From Bidens hawaiensis (taxonomy: Eukaryota > Streptophyta > Magnoliopsida > Asterales > Asteraceae), in contig JAIQDT010001108.1 of assembly GCA_021521415.1 (NCBI GenBank), positions 186,001 through 250,000 of the forward strand: a stretch of 64,000 nucleotides of DNA, in the 5' to 3' direction. The position numbers and the translations under genes were made by a program. How positions within the stretch are numbered: the stretch's first letter is position 1; each line of letters begins with the position of its first letter. Positions 1-12,974 of the stretch are shown here, in pieces. The notes beneath the pieces were generated by a model that was given only the letters and a program-made list of their open reading frames with translations, was not told the origin of the DNA and made no database searches.

Positions 1-296
1 CAACATTGTATAGTACAGTAATAACAGTACATCCGGCAATACTTTTGTTTTGTACTTGGTTGTCTGTGTTCTTAATGACACGCAGAACCAAACATGAATC
101 TGGTAAATGATAACATAGTTTTTATATTTCCAAGAAATAATGTCGCGTGTTCATGGTGTCGTCGTTTATTACATATGAATACAACATAAAAACATTACGC
201 ATTAAGCGCTTTTACTTGAGTTTGATACAAAGCCTACACTCCAATAGCTACAAGAAGACGATAAATACAAACTATTATGTGACTCGTACGCACCTC
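1..296. other. Upstream flank, no gene seen
   Basis: I see no convincing coding sequence here. It is the 5' flank of the P450 gene and probably holds its distal promoter. Confidence 0.5.
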
Positions 297-357
297 TATA
301 AAGTGCTTTTCGACCACTCCACATCTTAGCACCTCTCTCTCTCTCTCTCTCTCTCTC
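297..357 (+). promoter_or_regulatory. TATA box and CT-repeat leader of the P450 gene
   Basis: A TATAAAG box lies at 297-303, about 70 bases before the P450 ATG at 371. It is followed by an uninterrupted CT dinucleotide run at 333-357. Pyrimidine-rich CT runs are common in plant 5' leaders. The spacing fits a transcription start near 325-335, with the CT run at the start of the leader. Confidence 0.55.
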
Positions 358-370
358 ATTTAAGGAGATA

Positions 371-3148
371 ATGAGCCTATACAAGTGGATTGGAAGCTCT
401 TGTGGTGCGGCTATGGTGGTGCTTGTCACATGGAGCCTTTTGAAGTGGGTGTGGGTGCAACCAAGGAGGCTTGAGAGGCACCTAAGGCTCCAAGGGATCA
501 ATGGAACCTCCTACAAATTATTGTTTGGGGACACAAAGGAGATGGGACACATGGCCAACCAAGCCTACCAAAACCCCATTAATATCCATGATAATATTGT
601 TCCAAGGCTCTTGCCCTTTGTTTATCAGGCAGCCAAAACATATGGTATTAGGTCTTCCCAAAATCAAAATGTCAACGCTTTGAGTAACTCGGTTAAACAT
701 GTTATATCATGTAACATGCTTATTAAACGTGTCATGTTGAGGTTGAACAGCCATGTTAAACCTCTCTGTCAAGAGTTGCATGTTTAGCACAAAACAATAC
801 GTTTTGCAGGCAATATAATAACGCGATAGATATGTGTGAAGGGTTAACTTTAGATTACTTGGTTTGATATATAGTCTCTGGTTTATACACAGGTAATATT
901 TTCTTTGCATGGTTTGGACCAACACCAATGGTGCATGTTCTTGATCCTGGTCTTGCTAAAGATATATTGTCTAGAATCAATGATTTCAAAAAGCTTAGGA
1001 ACAGTAATCCCTATATCAAGCTATTATTTCAAGGGTTAATCGATTACGATGGCGAAAAATGGTTCAAACACCGAAAGATCATCAATCCGGCCTTCCATGC
1101 TCACAAGTTTAAGGTTTGCTAATCCCATTTTTTATCAAAATCCTTAGATAAATGTCTCCGTTTAATAAACAAGTCGTGTTTGGGTTGACCTATTTAACAC
1201 GTTTAATTCAACTAGTTGGCCATCAACATGTTAAAATATAGTCTTTAAGGTAAACCCGCCGGCCCATTTATTGCATGGCAACTTTTTACGAGCAGTTTAA
1301 CCCTTTTATTATAACTTGTCAGCCCGTCTATGTTTGGCTTAACATGTCTACAACCTAATTACAACCCGTCAACCCATCAGCCTGACACAATTGCCGTGCA
1401 ACAATCTTTTCATTTATTTTGAGAATTTACACTTCCATGTCAGTCCAGATAAATATTTATATTAGAATAATTAAGATGATGTTGATAAATTACATGAATG
1501 ATATTCATTATGCAGTACATGGCTCCTGCTATGCATTTAAGTTGTACCGAGATGATCGAAAAATGGCGAATCTTGTTAGGGCGCGAGCATTCATATGAAC
1601 TCGATGTTTATCCATATCTTCAAACATTAACAAGCGACATAATCTCGCGCACTGCATTTGGTAGCAACTATGAAGAAGGGAGAAGGATATTTGAACTTCA
1701 GAAGGAACTTATTACTTTATTATTAGAAATCATAAGATATTCGGTATATATCCCTGGATCCAGGTAAACAATCGCGAGCTAGTTGAGATTGACTTGTAAA
1801 TGTCACATGATGTGTTCATGCCTTACAATATATAAATTATAGTACATAGATGATATTTATGTAAACAATATGTGTAGGTTTTTGCCAACTAAAAAGAACA
1901 AAAGGATAAAGAAGATTGACCAACATGTGAAGGGTTCAATAAAAGGTATTATAAACAAAAGATTAATGGCAATGGAAGGTGGTCAACCAAGTCAAGATGA
2001 CTTATTGGGCATATTATTGGAGTCCAACCAAAAAGAAATCAAACAAATGAGCATTGAAGATGTTATTGAAGAATGCAAACTATTTTACTTTGCAGGCCAA
2101 GAAACCACCTCTAATTTGCTTGTATGGTCAATGATCTTGCTAAGCCAACATCAACATTGGCAAGAACAAGCAAGAGATGAAGTTTTCCGTGTCTTTGGAC
2201 AGAATAAACCGGATATTGATGGACTGAGTCGATTAAAAATTGTAAGGCGCATTGTTCATGACCATTTCATGTTTACAATGCCACCATCATTACCATGAAT
2301 TAGCGACTTAAAATAAAATTAATCCCTAATTCATTTTGAAGAAGTCGTTAATTTCGATAATTTATTAAACAAATTACAATTTTTTGTAAAAATTATTACA
2401 AATAAAATAAAAAAGTCACTATTGTATAAAATAAATATACCAAAATATGTTTTAAAACAATCAAAAATAAAAATGGACAAGAAATTAATTGAAAAGTTTT
2501 AAAACCAAAATCCAACCCCCCCCCACCCCCCCCCCCCCACAAAAAATGATTTTGTTCACAAAATGAATGATTTAAGTTGCTAAATTATCGCAAATTGATT
2601 TCGTTCGCAAATCATATTGTTTTTCTTTAATGACCGATTTGCGATGAATGATTGTACATGGCCAGTTTTGCAACATTGTGATGCTTTATGTTTAATTTGT
2701 TTTCTTTAATTGGTAGGTTACTATGATCTTGCATGAAGTTTTAAGGATATATCCCGCAGTTATCTCATTATACCGACTAACTAATGAAGAAATAAAATTA
2801 GGCGATGTGAGTTTACCATCAGGGACAGCAGTCACAGTGCCTGTGGTATTGTTGCACCATGACTGCGAGACATGGGGCGACGATGCCAATGATTTCAAGC
2901 CTGAGAGGTTCTCTAAGGGCGTTTTGAAGGCGACAAAGGGGAAAATGTCATATTTTCCATTTGGTTGGGGACCTCGTATATCTATTGGCCAAAATTTTGC
3001 GATGATGGAAGCCAAAATCGCGTTGGCTATGATCCTACAACATTTCTCATTCGTGCTTTCAACGTCCTATGTACATGCTCCTAAGTCGATTATCACTCTT
3101 CAACCTGAATTTGGAGCTCACCTAATTATCAAGCCCGTCAATCTTTAA
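371..3148 (+). CDS. CYP72A-type cytochrome P450, heme-ligand Cys replaced by Ser
   Basis: A five-exon model keeps one frame throughout: 371-644, 893-1113, 1516-1763, 1878-2241 and 2717-3148, all GT-AG, giving 512 residues, the usual CYP72A length. Residues about 10-27 form an N-terminal membrane anchor followed by a W-rich, P-R-containing hinge. The I-helix oxygen-binding motif AGQETTS is in exon 4. The K-helix ExxR (EVLR) and the PERF motif are in exon 5. The heme loop reads [10 protein letters not shown] where the family has Cys as the iron ligand: codon 458, at 2981-2983, is TCT instead of TGT. CYP72A enzymes are ER-anchored mono-oxygenases of terpenoid and hormone metabolism (for example secologanin synthase and triterpene oxidases); the substrate cannot be read here. 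A thiolate-less P450 should lack normal mono-oxygenase activity, so this is either a recently disabled copy or a repurposed protein. Confidence 0.9.
2508..2541. repeat. Poly-C tract in P450 intron 4
   Basis: An almost pure C run interrupted by single A residues lies inside intron 4 (2242-2716). It is a homopolymer of no visible function and is likely length-variable and prone to sequencing error. Confidence 0.7.
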
Positions 3149-3575
3149 AAGTTCGTCATGATACCAACGATCAGGTTTAAGTGTCCGGTTTCAAGTTCGA
3201 GTTGAAGTTCGAATTCAAAAAATATGTATTTTCGATTAAGTAATGTTCTTTCTATTAAATAAACTTGTCATAATGTATGTTATACAAACAATAATTAAAC
3301 GTTCATAATATGAGTACAAAACCATTTAAATGTTGTTTTGAGGGAAATTGTTTAGTTGATTGGTAAGAAAGACATGTATCCCATACAAAGCGATAAATAT
3401 TTACTTAATCTACACTGAACACACTTATAATAGATAATAGAGTAAACTGCGGTTTTCGTTCCTGTGGTTTGTCCTAATTCACAAGCCCCCTCATGTGAAG
3501 TGATGGGGTGTATTTGGAAAAAAAAGGACAAATTTGTCCCTCACTTGAAGGGCACATGAAGGACAAATTTGTAAA
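3149..3575. other. Spacer between P450 and retrotransposon
   Basis: This holds the 3' flank of the P450 gene and the left target site (GTAAA at 3571-3575) of the Athila-like element. No gene is visible. Confidence 0.5.
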
Positions 3576-4724
3576 TGACGGGTGGTCCGTTGGACAACCC
3601 TTAAGTGATATAAAACCATTAATAATCATTTATTTAATCGGTTTATTTTGTGGAATTGGAAGACTACGTTTATATGTTATTTCAGGTACAAGAGTCGTAA
3701 AAGAAGTGGAATTAGGTGTTGGATTGAAGCTAGTCAAAACGAGGAAGTCGGACGATGGAGGATGAATAATTAACAAGGAAACAAGGAAAGAAAAACACCG
3801 TCCACCGTAGCTTACGGTATCCACCGTAAGCTACGGTGGACTCGGATAAAAAATGTCTGCCTTAAGGCTGACATTGCCTGCCGTGGGAATCCTGGAAGCC
3901 ACCGTAAGTTACGGTGGCCACCGTAGCTTACGATGGTCTGACACAGGTTTTGTAACAACCTATTAATATTGCGTTTTAAGACGACTTTTGAGGATCTTAT
4001 CATTATCTTTCAATTGACGACGACCTAGGGGCGGTTTTCAGGTGCCATAGATTAGTTGGATACTCAGTTTTGATTCATATGCATACTATAATCGAAGGGA
4101 TGATGAACCGAATCATGCTCAGCTAATTTCCTTTGTGTTTTCCCTCATATTGTAAGGTTTTATCTTGAATGTTGATTGAATGGTTATGTAATTTATGAGA
4201 TAATAGTTTGATCTTATTGATTTCATTATTATGGTGTTTATGAATTGATTGATAGATTGTTAGTTTGTGTTCTAAACCGTCAGTTCTTGGTGCCATAGGC
4301 AATTGAGATTAATCGGGAGGGATTCGGGGTTGGATAAACTAATTGGTTTCTGAGTGATTACCTTGCGTTGTATAATCCAAGTACTTAATCTTCAATTATC
4401 ACAATCGTTTACATAAGCATGAACTATGTTTTATCGTTCATCTCCAATTAAACATTTACTTTGACATTCATAAAAACCTGAAACCGGAGGAAGGCATATT
4501 TTCTCATATTGATTTAAAACTTGTTAATTATTTTTAGTTATTTTTGTTAACCAATCCAAACAACCAAATCTTTGAAGTTATTTTCTGCATTTAGTTTAAT
4601 ATAGTTATTTTACAAGACTACTTGGTAACACATTTTCCACAAACTCCATGTGTTCGATACCCACTTACTGTAATCTAATTAGTGTATTTGGTTTATATTT
4701 GAGTGAGTCTATGACCTCACGTCA
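3576..4724 (+). repeat. 5' LTR of Athila-like element
   Basis: This long terminal repeat pairs with 16051-17147. It contains a cluster of inverted CCACCGTA / TACGGTGG modules at about 3797-3935 that would fold into hairpins. Confidence 0.85.
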
Positions 4725-4974
4725 AATTTTGGCGTCGTTGCTGGGTGCAGTGCGCAGCGTGTGTTAACTTTTGTAGTGTTTGTTTGTTATCTTCGGGTTT
4801 ACGCTGGTTGTGTTAGTGTGCAGGTACCTACAAGTGTATGCATACCAGAGGCTCAATATACTGGCCCCATCACCACTAGTTTTTGATCCCGTGATTGAAC
4901 AAACACTTAGAAGAAACTGAGTCTTACTTCGGGAGAACAAACTTCTTGGTTCTCCTACTACATCGAGCAACACA

Positions 4975-7103
4975 ATGGACTCACATTCTCCACTATGGGT
5001 CAAATATTACCAACCACACCTCCACCAATTCTACCTCCACCAAATTCTACTACCATACCTACTTCATCAAGTGAAGTGAAACCAACCAAAACAACTGTGC
5101 CCACTGTCGGTCAATATACATACCCAACTTCATCAACATTTCCACCTATTTCCCAACTCTTTCCTACTTTTGGTCAATCATCATCTCAATAATACCAACC
5201 ACCTCCATACCAACAAGAACCACCTATAGTGCATACCACTCCGATTTTTCAACAACCACAATCAAGTTTCCAATATCAACCACCGCCTTTTATGCAATCT
5301 TTGAACCCAAGGTGATGGTTATGGTGATGGGTTTGGAAGGGAGTTTGAGGGTTATGAAGAGGAAGGTTATTACACGGGAGGTGATGGAAATCAAAGGGGG
5401 AATCAAGGGAATTTTTTTGGTGCTCAAAGGCAACAACTGGAACTGGTTGTTCAACAACAAGTTCCACAACCACCACCGGTTATACTACAACAGGTATTTC
5501 CACAGGGCAACAAAAAGAGCAACAATTTCAACAAATGCCCCAACCACAATTTCAACAATTTTCACCTCCAAGGCCCGTACAAAGGCAAATGGGTCAACGA
5601 AGAGTACCATTGGGGGGTACCAAGAAGACATAATAAAGAAATGGTAAGGGTTATTGAAGCTCATTTCCGACCGGTCATCACTAATAATCCTTCTCCGGTG
5701 GTTATTCCTCAAAATCAACAAGGAAGAACATTTGAGGTTAGAACCAATTCACTCTAAAGTTTACCAAAGTATAAAGGTTTGGCAACGGAAGAACCTTATT
5801 TTCATTTGGAGGCGTATGACTCCATTTGCAACACGATTGGTGGTCAAGGTTTTTCGTCGGATGATGTTAAGTTGGTACTTTTTCAATTTCTTTGGAAGAT
5901 AAGGTGAAAAGATGGTTTTACACATTGCCTTCCGCATCAATTAATACTTGGGCTGAGACGCAACAAAGGTTTTTGAAAGAGTTTTTTACGGCTCAAAAGA
6001 CTAATGATGCAAGGAGTTTGAAAAATTTTCAACAACAATCGGGTGAGATGTTTCATGAAGAATTTGAACAGTTTAACATGATGATCAAGAATTGTCCTCA
6101 CCATGGTATTGCTCCTTGGGAGTTGTTGAATGCTTTTCATGAGGGGTTGAATACGAAAGATGAGCGGGATTTGATGTCGATTACAAATGGTACATTTGGT
6201 ACTAATTATGAGCAAGATGATTGGGAAGTTTTGGAACAAATGTCAATCACATCAAAAAGGAAGGCTCAATCCGCAATAAGAGCAAGGCCGACAATTGGAA
6301 GACCGCAAGTACATGCCGTAGAATATGGAGGGGTGCAAACTACAAATCAAGTTTATGATGCTTGTACTAATTGTGGTGGATTTGGTCATGCAGCGGATGC
6401 TTGTACGGTGGGTCAAGAACAAGTGGAAGAGGTAAATGCAATTCAAGGTCAAGGGGGAGGTGGTAGAAATTATAACATGAACTAAAACACTTACCACCTC
6501 GGGTTGGGAAATCATCCAAATTTTTGTTATGGGAATCCAGCAACCCAATCCGATCCGAATTTTCAAGGGAATCAAGAAAATTTTGTTCCGCGCCAACAAT
6601 ACAACAATCAAGGAAACTTTCGAGGCGGGAACAATCAAGGTTTTCAAAGTCAATTTCAACAAGCTGGTAGTGGTCATAGTGGGTCTTCGGGTCAAAGTTC
6701 GTCTAGTGGGATTGAAGCCATATATATTCTTAGAATGATGCAACAAGACATGCAAAAGAGGAATCAACTTGATGAAGTGCGCATGCAAAAGGATGAAGTC
6801 CGTGACAAAGCAATTCAATCATTGACCACTCAAATGGGTCAACTTGCAACCAAAGTGTCGGATTTGAAGAAAAACACAGGCCAATTTCCAAGTGACACTA
6901 AGGTAAATCCTACTCATAGCTCTTCTCATAATGTTCCTATTAATCATATTAGTGTTTTGAGAAGTGGTAAAGAACATAAAACTAATTTATCACCGGTTTT
7001 GGTGAATGGGTTGGTTGAGGACATTACGAGGAATGAAAGTGATAAGGATGAGGCCTCACCCACAATTGTTTCTAAAGAACCTAATTTTGAAAAAAATAAT
7101 TGA
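4975..7103 (+). pseudogene. Gag remnant of Athila-like element
   Basis: The reading frame is broken into several pieces. The N-terminal part is rich in Pro, Gln, Ser and Thr (4995-5280). The capsid-like core runs from about 5750 to 6290 and includes a WFYTLPS segment, a TW..TQQRFLKEFF segment and NCPHHGIAPWELL. A retroviral-type zinc knuckle CTNCGGFGHAADAC (C-x2-C-x4-H-x4-C) lies near 6361-6402. A Gln/Asn-rich tail and a short coiled-coil-like stretch follow to 7103. In-frame stops occur at about 5190 and 5755, and there is a frame change near 6485. The product would be the nucleocapsid of the element; this copy cannot make it. Confidence 0.8.
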
Positions 7104-7351
7104 AAAACCGGGTTTGGGTAAAATTTTGGATGAAAAAGACAATGGAGTGGGATTAAGTCATCCCATTTCCTTCGGCTTTAGTTGACTCGGGTAAGAAAAA
7201 TATAATTTCAAGAAGGAGGCCTAAAAAGAAGAAATGTGGGAGGTTTTCAAACAAATGAAGGTGAATCTTCCTTCAATTGAGACAATTAACCAAGTGCCCG
7301 CTTATGCCAAATTTTTAAAAAGAATTTTGCACCCAAAAGAGACAACAAAAT

Positions 7352-8666
7352 GTGTCTAAACGGGTTGACTTGACCGAGCGGGTAAGTTCGGTTTTGAGAG
7401 TAGATCTTCCTCCTAAGCTCCAAGATTTGGGAACGCCTTTAATAAATATTCAATTTGATGATTTTCAAATGTCAAGGGCGTTATTAGATATTGGAGTCGG
7501 AGTAAGTATTTTATCGGGGGGTTTATATGACCAATATGATTTTGGTCCATGAAAACGGGTTGAGACAACGGTTGTTTTAGCCGATTTGTCTCATAAACTC
7601 CCCCGAGGGATTGTGCGGGATGTGATAGTAAAAGTAGAGGAATTTTACTATCCGGTTGACTTTTTGGTTTTGGATTATTCACCGGGTGACTCGACTCAAC
7701 AACAAAATTTTATATTGGGTCGATCATTTTTAACCATTGCCCATGCTATTATTGACTGTCGCTCGGGTATGGTTGATATGGCTTTTGGAAATAGAAAGAT
7801 GAGATTAAATGTGTTTATTAATGGTTCTAACTCTTTATGTGGTGATGAGTATTTTATGGCAGATTTAGTTGATATGTGTGAACCACATGATTATGAGGAA
7901 GATGCTTTGGAAGCATGTGCTTGTGATTTTTCTGAACATGTACACCTTTGTGCTCTGAGAATGGAAGAGAAAAATCAAGAGCTGTTGGAGGCACAAGAGG
8001 GAAAACCGCCATGGACTCATCAAATTGAATGTTTATCGGCCGAAATCAACTCGGATACAAAACCGTCTTTGGAATGTCCACCAAAATTGGAGTTGAAAGA
8101 CTTGCCTAGCCATTTGAAGTATGCGTTTTTAGGAGATAATGTCACATTAACGGTCATTATTGCCTCCAATTTGGATGAGTTTCAAGAGCAAGAGTTGTTG
8201 AAGGTGTTAAAGATGAACAAAGCGGCTATAGGTTGGACAATTGCCGACTTAAAAGGCATTAGTCCATCCATAGTCATGCATAAAATATCACCAACGAGGA
8301 TGCAAAACTATTTCTGGAGACTCAAAGACGGTTGAATCCAAGTTTGAGAGAAGTTGTGAAGAAGGAGGTAATAAAGTGGTTATATGCGGGAATTATCTAT
8401 CATATCTCAGATAGTGCTTGGGTAAGTCCTACACAGGTGGTACCGAAAAAAGAAGGTATATAGGTAATTAAAGATGAAAGCGGTGAACAAATCGCCACCC
8501 GACCAGTCATAGGGTGGCGAGTTTGCATTGTTTATCGTAAATTAAATGCCGCTACATCTAGAGACCATTTTCCATTACCTTTCATTGACCAAATTATTGA
8601 AAAAATTCCGGGTCAAAAATATTACTATTTTTTGGATGGGTACTCGGGTTATAATCAAATTGCTAT
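7352..8666 (+). pseudogene. Protease and N-terminal reverse transcriptase remnant
   Basis: An aspartic protease-like segment reads LDIGVGVSIL at about 7480-7515, where active enzymes have a D-S/T-G-A type motif. A conserved ILGRSFL segment follows at about 7710. The region from 8341 to 8666 encodes the fingers and start of the palm of a Ty3/Gypsy reverse transcriptase (RDHFPLPFIDQ; YFLDGYSGYNQIAI). It stops where a foreign 1.7-kb insert begins after the GCTAT at 8662-8666. Internal stops and frame changes near 7552 and 8335 show it is dead. Confidence 0.78.
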
Positions 8667-10391
8667 TGATGCGTCTGCGAGTGTGGCTTACAAAATATGA
8701 TGGATTGGATATTTAGCTTTTGCACAAGATCGTGTTTTAAATTTATAAAAATGATTTCTACAACGACTAAACACACACAAAATAGGCAAGTGTACCCATC
8801 GTATATGTAGAATAGTATTAGTAAGAACCAAGTATCGATCCGTGGACACACATGTTTCTAATAATGAATCGTCGTTTTACTTTAATCAGAGGTTTTAATC
8901 ATTTTGAGGTTAATTTTTGAACTTTTATAAAATATAAATACTTAAATATAATATATAGGTGACCAAGACGAGATATTCTAAACAAGTAATTCAATTATAT
9001 GAAGGTTACCATCTAAGATCAAGAATCCACTCTATTTTATCATTGATAATTAATACGTAAACATGTGGTAAAACTTTCCGTAATAATATATGATAGATAG
9101 CTCCTCATTTCTAAGCGAACACTATGACAAAAAGGGAGTAGCATGCGCATTTTAAAGTCAACCCTTTCCTAATGTCATGCTACCTCGAGAATGTCAATTT
9201 AAGTTGTCAGGTAGTTTCGTAAAGTAGAAAGATTAGGATTGACTCTGATTTCTCAAATACCAATTTTAACAACTTCGGGTGGTTGTAGTTAACTCACACA
9301 ACCTCCCCTTGGTTGATTTAAGTAGGTTATACTTCCACATTCCATTAACATATGATTTCTTTAACTAGCATGATATCCTAAGCAAAGCCATTTTCGGATT
9401 AACAAGACTTAGAGAAATAGATCATAACTTATATCTCATCATTTCTAAATACAATATAAGGATCCATGTTTCGATAATTTATCAAAGTATTTCTATTTTT
9501 CAAGAACATGAATCGATCATGAATGATTGCCAATATAATTGACAATCACCAACTTTGAATTGTTGATTTAAGATGGTGAAACATTTCTCATCGAAAGATA
9601 ATTGCAAGATAACTATGTACTTTACTAGACTAAACCACATGTTTTATATAATTATCAAGTAAAACAAAGCTTTTTCATAGATTTAGATGGTAAATAGAGA
9701 TTAGCTCATAATGAGCATAGTTATGAACATTAGAATGTATGATGATAACAAACACATGATTAAACTAGAAAAATCTAACCAAATGTGGATGAATATTCCT
9801 TCTTATTGATGATGATGATGGTTGATGATGATGGTTGATAATGATGATCTCAAATCCTTCAAACTCTTCACTAGATCATCAATATGAGTGTTAGTGGGTG
9901 TTTTTATAAGTGAAAACCGGATAGAACTCTCTTCAAGGCACACCAAATGAGTGCAACATGAGCCATTATTTATAAGCAATCTGGAGTGAGAAGCACGGCC
10001 TCGTGCTTACGTAGGCACGCCCCCGTGTTTTATTATGACATGTGCCAGATTTGTTTTGTCGTTTCTTATGTATGACCACGGCCCCGTGAGCAAGGGGCAT
10101 GGCCTCGTGCTTTTGTTCCCAGTTTTGTCTTTTCTTGTAGTTTTTTGTCTTTTCTGGTGTTCAGAAGCACGGGGGCGTGTTTCTTGAGGCATGGGGGGCG
10201 TGTTTCTTGCTTTTCTTGGGGTTTCTTCCGTTTTTCTTTGTCTTTTCGCTTGTTACTTCGTTTGGGACTTGGTTTCACCTGAAATTGTATTTTATTATGA
10301 TAAGTAGCCATCTGTACAATGTTATTTTATAGAAATTCTATTTTTTAGAGATTATTTGATGCTAAAAAGATGTATAATTTTATGTACATCA
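8667..10391. mobile_element. Solo LTR nested in the Athila-like reverse transcriptase
   Basis: The insert starts TGATG and ends CATCA, the TG...CA form of LTR ends with a 5-base inverted match. It is flanked by perfect direct repeats GCTAT at 8662-8666 and 10392-10396. Reverse transcriptase coding sequence ends on the left side and resumes on the right, so the insertion point is exact. There is no coding sequence inside. The segment 9990-10215 has several alternating copies of CACGGCCTCGTG- and CACGCCCCCGTG-like words. A lone 1725-base unit with LTR ends and a target duplication is best read as a solo LTR left by LTR-LTR recombination. The parent family and orientation are not known. Confidence 0.8.
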
Positions 10392-10396
10392 GCTAT

Positions 10397-11313
10397 CCAC
10401 TCGGATGACCAACACAAAACCATCTTCACATGTCCGTATGGCACTTTTGCTTTTTCGGCGAATGCCATTCGGATTGTGTAATACCCCGGCCACATTTCAG
10501 TGTTGTATTATGAGCATTTTTTCGGACATGGTCGGAGATTCAGGTATTTATGGATGACTTTTCCATTTTTGGTCCAACTTTTGAAACTTGTCTAAATGAA
10601 TTAGAAAAAGTTTTAAAAAGATGTGTTGAGACAAATTTGGTTCTAAGTTGGGAAAAAAATCATTTCATGGTGCAAGAGGGTATTGTGTTGGGGTATGTTA
10701 TTTCGGAAAGGGGAATGGAGGTGGATAAGGCAAAAATTCGGGTAATATCATCTTTACCTCCACCGAAAAACATCAAAGGGGTAAGATCATTTTTAGGGCA
10801 TGCGGGTTTCTATAGGAGATTTATTAAAGGTTTTAGTGTGATCGCTAAACCTTTATGTAATTTGTTGTTAAAATATGCTCATTTTGATTTTACTAATGAG
10901 TGTTTGCAAGCGTTTAATGTTTTGAAGGAACAATTGGTGAAAGCTCCTGTTTTTAACCTCCGGATTAGACAAAGACATTCGAGATTATGTGTGATTCTAG
11001 TGATAATACCATCGGAGCGGTTTTGGGTCAACAGATTGATATGAAGCTGGTGGTAATTTATTATGCGAGTAAAACATTATCCGAAGTACAACTAAATTAC
11101 ACCACCACCGAAAAAGAATTGCTTGCGGTGGTGTATGTTTTGGATAATTTTCGCTCGTATATTTGGAAGAGCAAGGTGATCGTTTATTCGAACCATAGTG
11201 CGGTTCGATATTTGATGGAGAAGAAGGATGCAAAAGCGCGTTTGATTATGTGGGTATTGCTTTTGCAAGAGTTTGATTTAGAGGTGCGGGAAAAAAAGGG
11301 TGTGAAAATGTAA
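10397..11313 (+). pseudogene. C-terminal reverse transcriptase and RNase H remnant
   Basis: The sequence resumes with the palm segment TFTCPYGTFAF-like at about 10400-10450. The catalytic box is read as FMDDF (10545-10560) in place of the usual Y-x-D-D, the normal form in Athila elements. Thumb motifs ISERGMEVDKAKI and VRSFLGHAGFYRRFIKGFS follow to about 10840. RNase H begins near 10985 ([14 protein letters not shown]) and continues to 11313 ([25 protein letters not shown]). There is a stop near 10500 and a frame change near 10990. Confidence 0.82.
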
Positions 11314-11470
11314 TGGCGGATCACTTATCCCGAAATCACTAGAAGGCGTTGATGAAATGATGGAAATAAACGAACGGTTTCCCGATGAACAACTGCTAGT
11401 CGTGTCGACCGCACCGTCGTATGCTCATTTTGCTAATTATTTAGCAACGGGATATATTCCAAGTCATTAG

Positions 11471-12601
11471 GTGAAGAAAATAAGGCTACAGTTCATGGCC
11501 CAAGTGAAACAATATATTTGGGATGAACTGGACCTTTTCAAGATTGGGGCGGATCAAGTGATACGAAGGTGTTTTCCCGATTCCGAGGTTTTGGAGGTGT
11601 TGACTCATGCACATGCATCGGCGTGTGGGGGTCATATTAGTGGTCAGCATACGGGTTACCGGGTTCTTCAATGTGAGTTTATTGGCCCACCATTTTCAAG
11701 GATGCAAGTGAGTATGCCCGACATTGTTTAAATTGCCAAAAGATGGGTAGTATCTCGAAGAGGGTTGAAATGCAGTTGCAACCGATTTTGGTGATAGAGA
11801 TTTTTGATGTATTGGGGGGTGGGGGCGGCGCATTGACTTCATTGGCCCGTTTCTAAACTCAAATGGATTTTTATATATTTTGGTTGCGGTCAATTATGCG
11901 TCCAAGTGGATAGAAGCGGTAGCTACGAGAACTAATGATCATTCGATGGTTTGTAAATTCGTTCAAGCAAACAACATTGCTCGGTTTGGTATTTCGCGGG
12001 TTATTATTAGAGATGGTGGGTCACATTTCAAAATTTTCAATTTTGGGAAGATCTTAAAAAGATATAATGTGAATCACCGAATCGCTGCTCCATATCATCC
12101 GCCAACGAGTGGACAAGTCGAAGTGCCCAACCGACAAATAAATGAAATTTTGATAAAGACGGTGTGAGTTGATAGGAAGGATTGGTCATCCAAGTTAGAT
12201 GATGTGTTGTGGGCATATCAGACCGCCTACAAAAGTCCCATTCGTACAACTCCTTATCGGTTAGTATATGTGAAGGGGTGTCATTTAATAATAGAGTTGG
12301 CACATCAGGCACTATGGGCGATCAGTAATGTGAACGTGGATTATAAGGAAGCGGTGAGTTGAGAAAGTTGAAATTGAATGTGATTGAAGAAATCCGGGAT
12401 GAAGCATACGAATGTGCTTCTGCATATAAAGACAAACTAAAAAAGGTCCATGATGCAAAGTTGAGGAAGATGACTTTTGAAGTGGGTCAAAAGGTGTGGT
12501 TGTATAATTCAAGGTTAAAGTTGTTTCCGGGTAAGCTCAAGAGTAAGTGGATGGTCCATATATCATCACAAGAGTGGGTCGGTTTGGGGATGTGGAGATA
12601 G
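11471..12601 (+). pseudogene. Integrase remnant
   Basis: The N-terminal zinc-binding (HHCC) region lies at about 11600-11740 (HAHASACGGHISG...). The catalytic core lies at 11880-12167 and shows NYASKWIEAVATRTND, IRDGGSHF and YHPPTSGQVE, corresponding to the conserved D, D and E blocks. A C-terminal piece at 12359-12601 ends the domain ([36 protein letters not shown]). Stops and frame changes separate the pieces. The enzyme would insert element DNA into the host genome. Confidence 0.82.
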
Positions 12602-12974
12602 AAGATGTTTAAGACCAAACGAAGCAAGTGGCGAATGGACAAAAACTCAAGCCTTACTTGGAAGGAAAAGACATCAACATGCTCGATGTAGATAAGGTGA
12701 GTTACTTTTTACACTCACCGGATGAGGAAACAAACTAAGAGGCCAAGGTATGTTGTATATTTTAGTTTAGTTAATTCATTTTCAAAAATTACCGTTCTCA
12801 TCTTGGAGTGTGTTTGAATCAAGTGTGAGAAGATCCTTATGAATTTCTCTACCGTGTTGGGGACAACTCGGATTTTTCATAGGGGGGTAGAGTATTTTTT
12901 GTTTTTGTAGGTAATTTTTGTTTTTTTATATAATGCGTATTTTTATATTGATTTCATTTAAAAAAATGAAAAAA

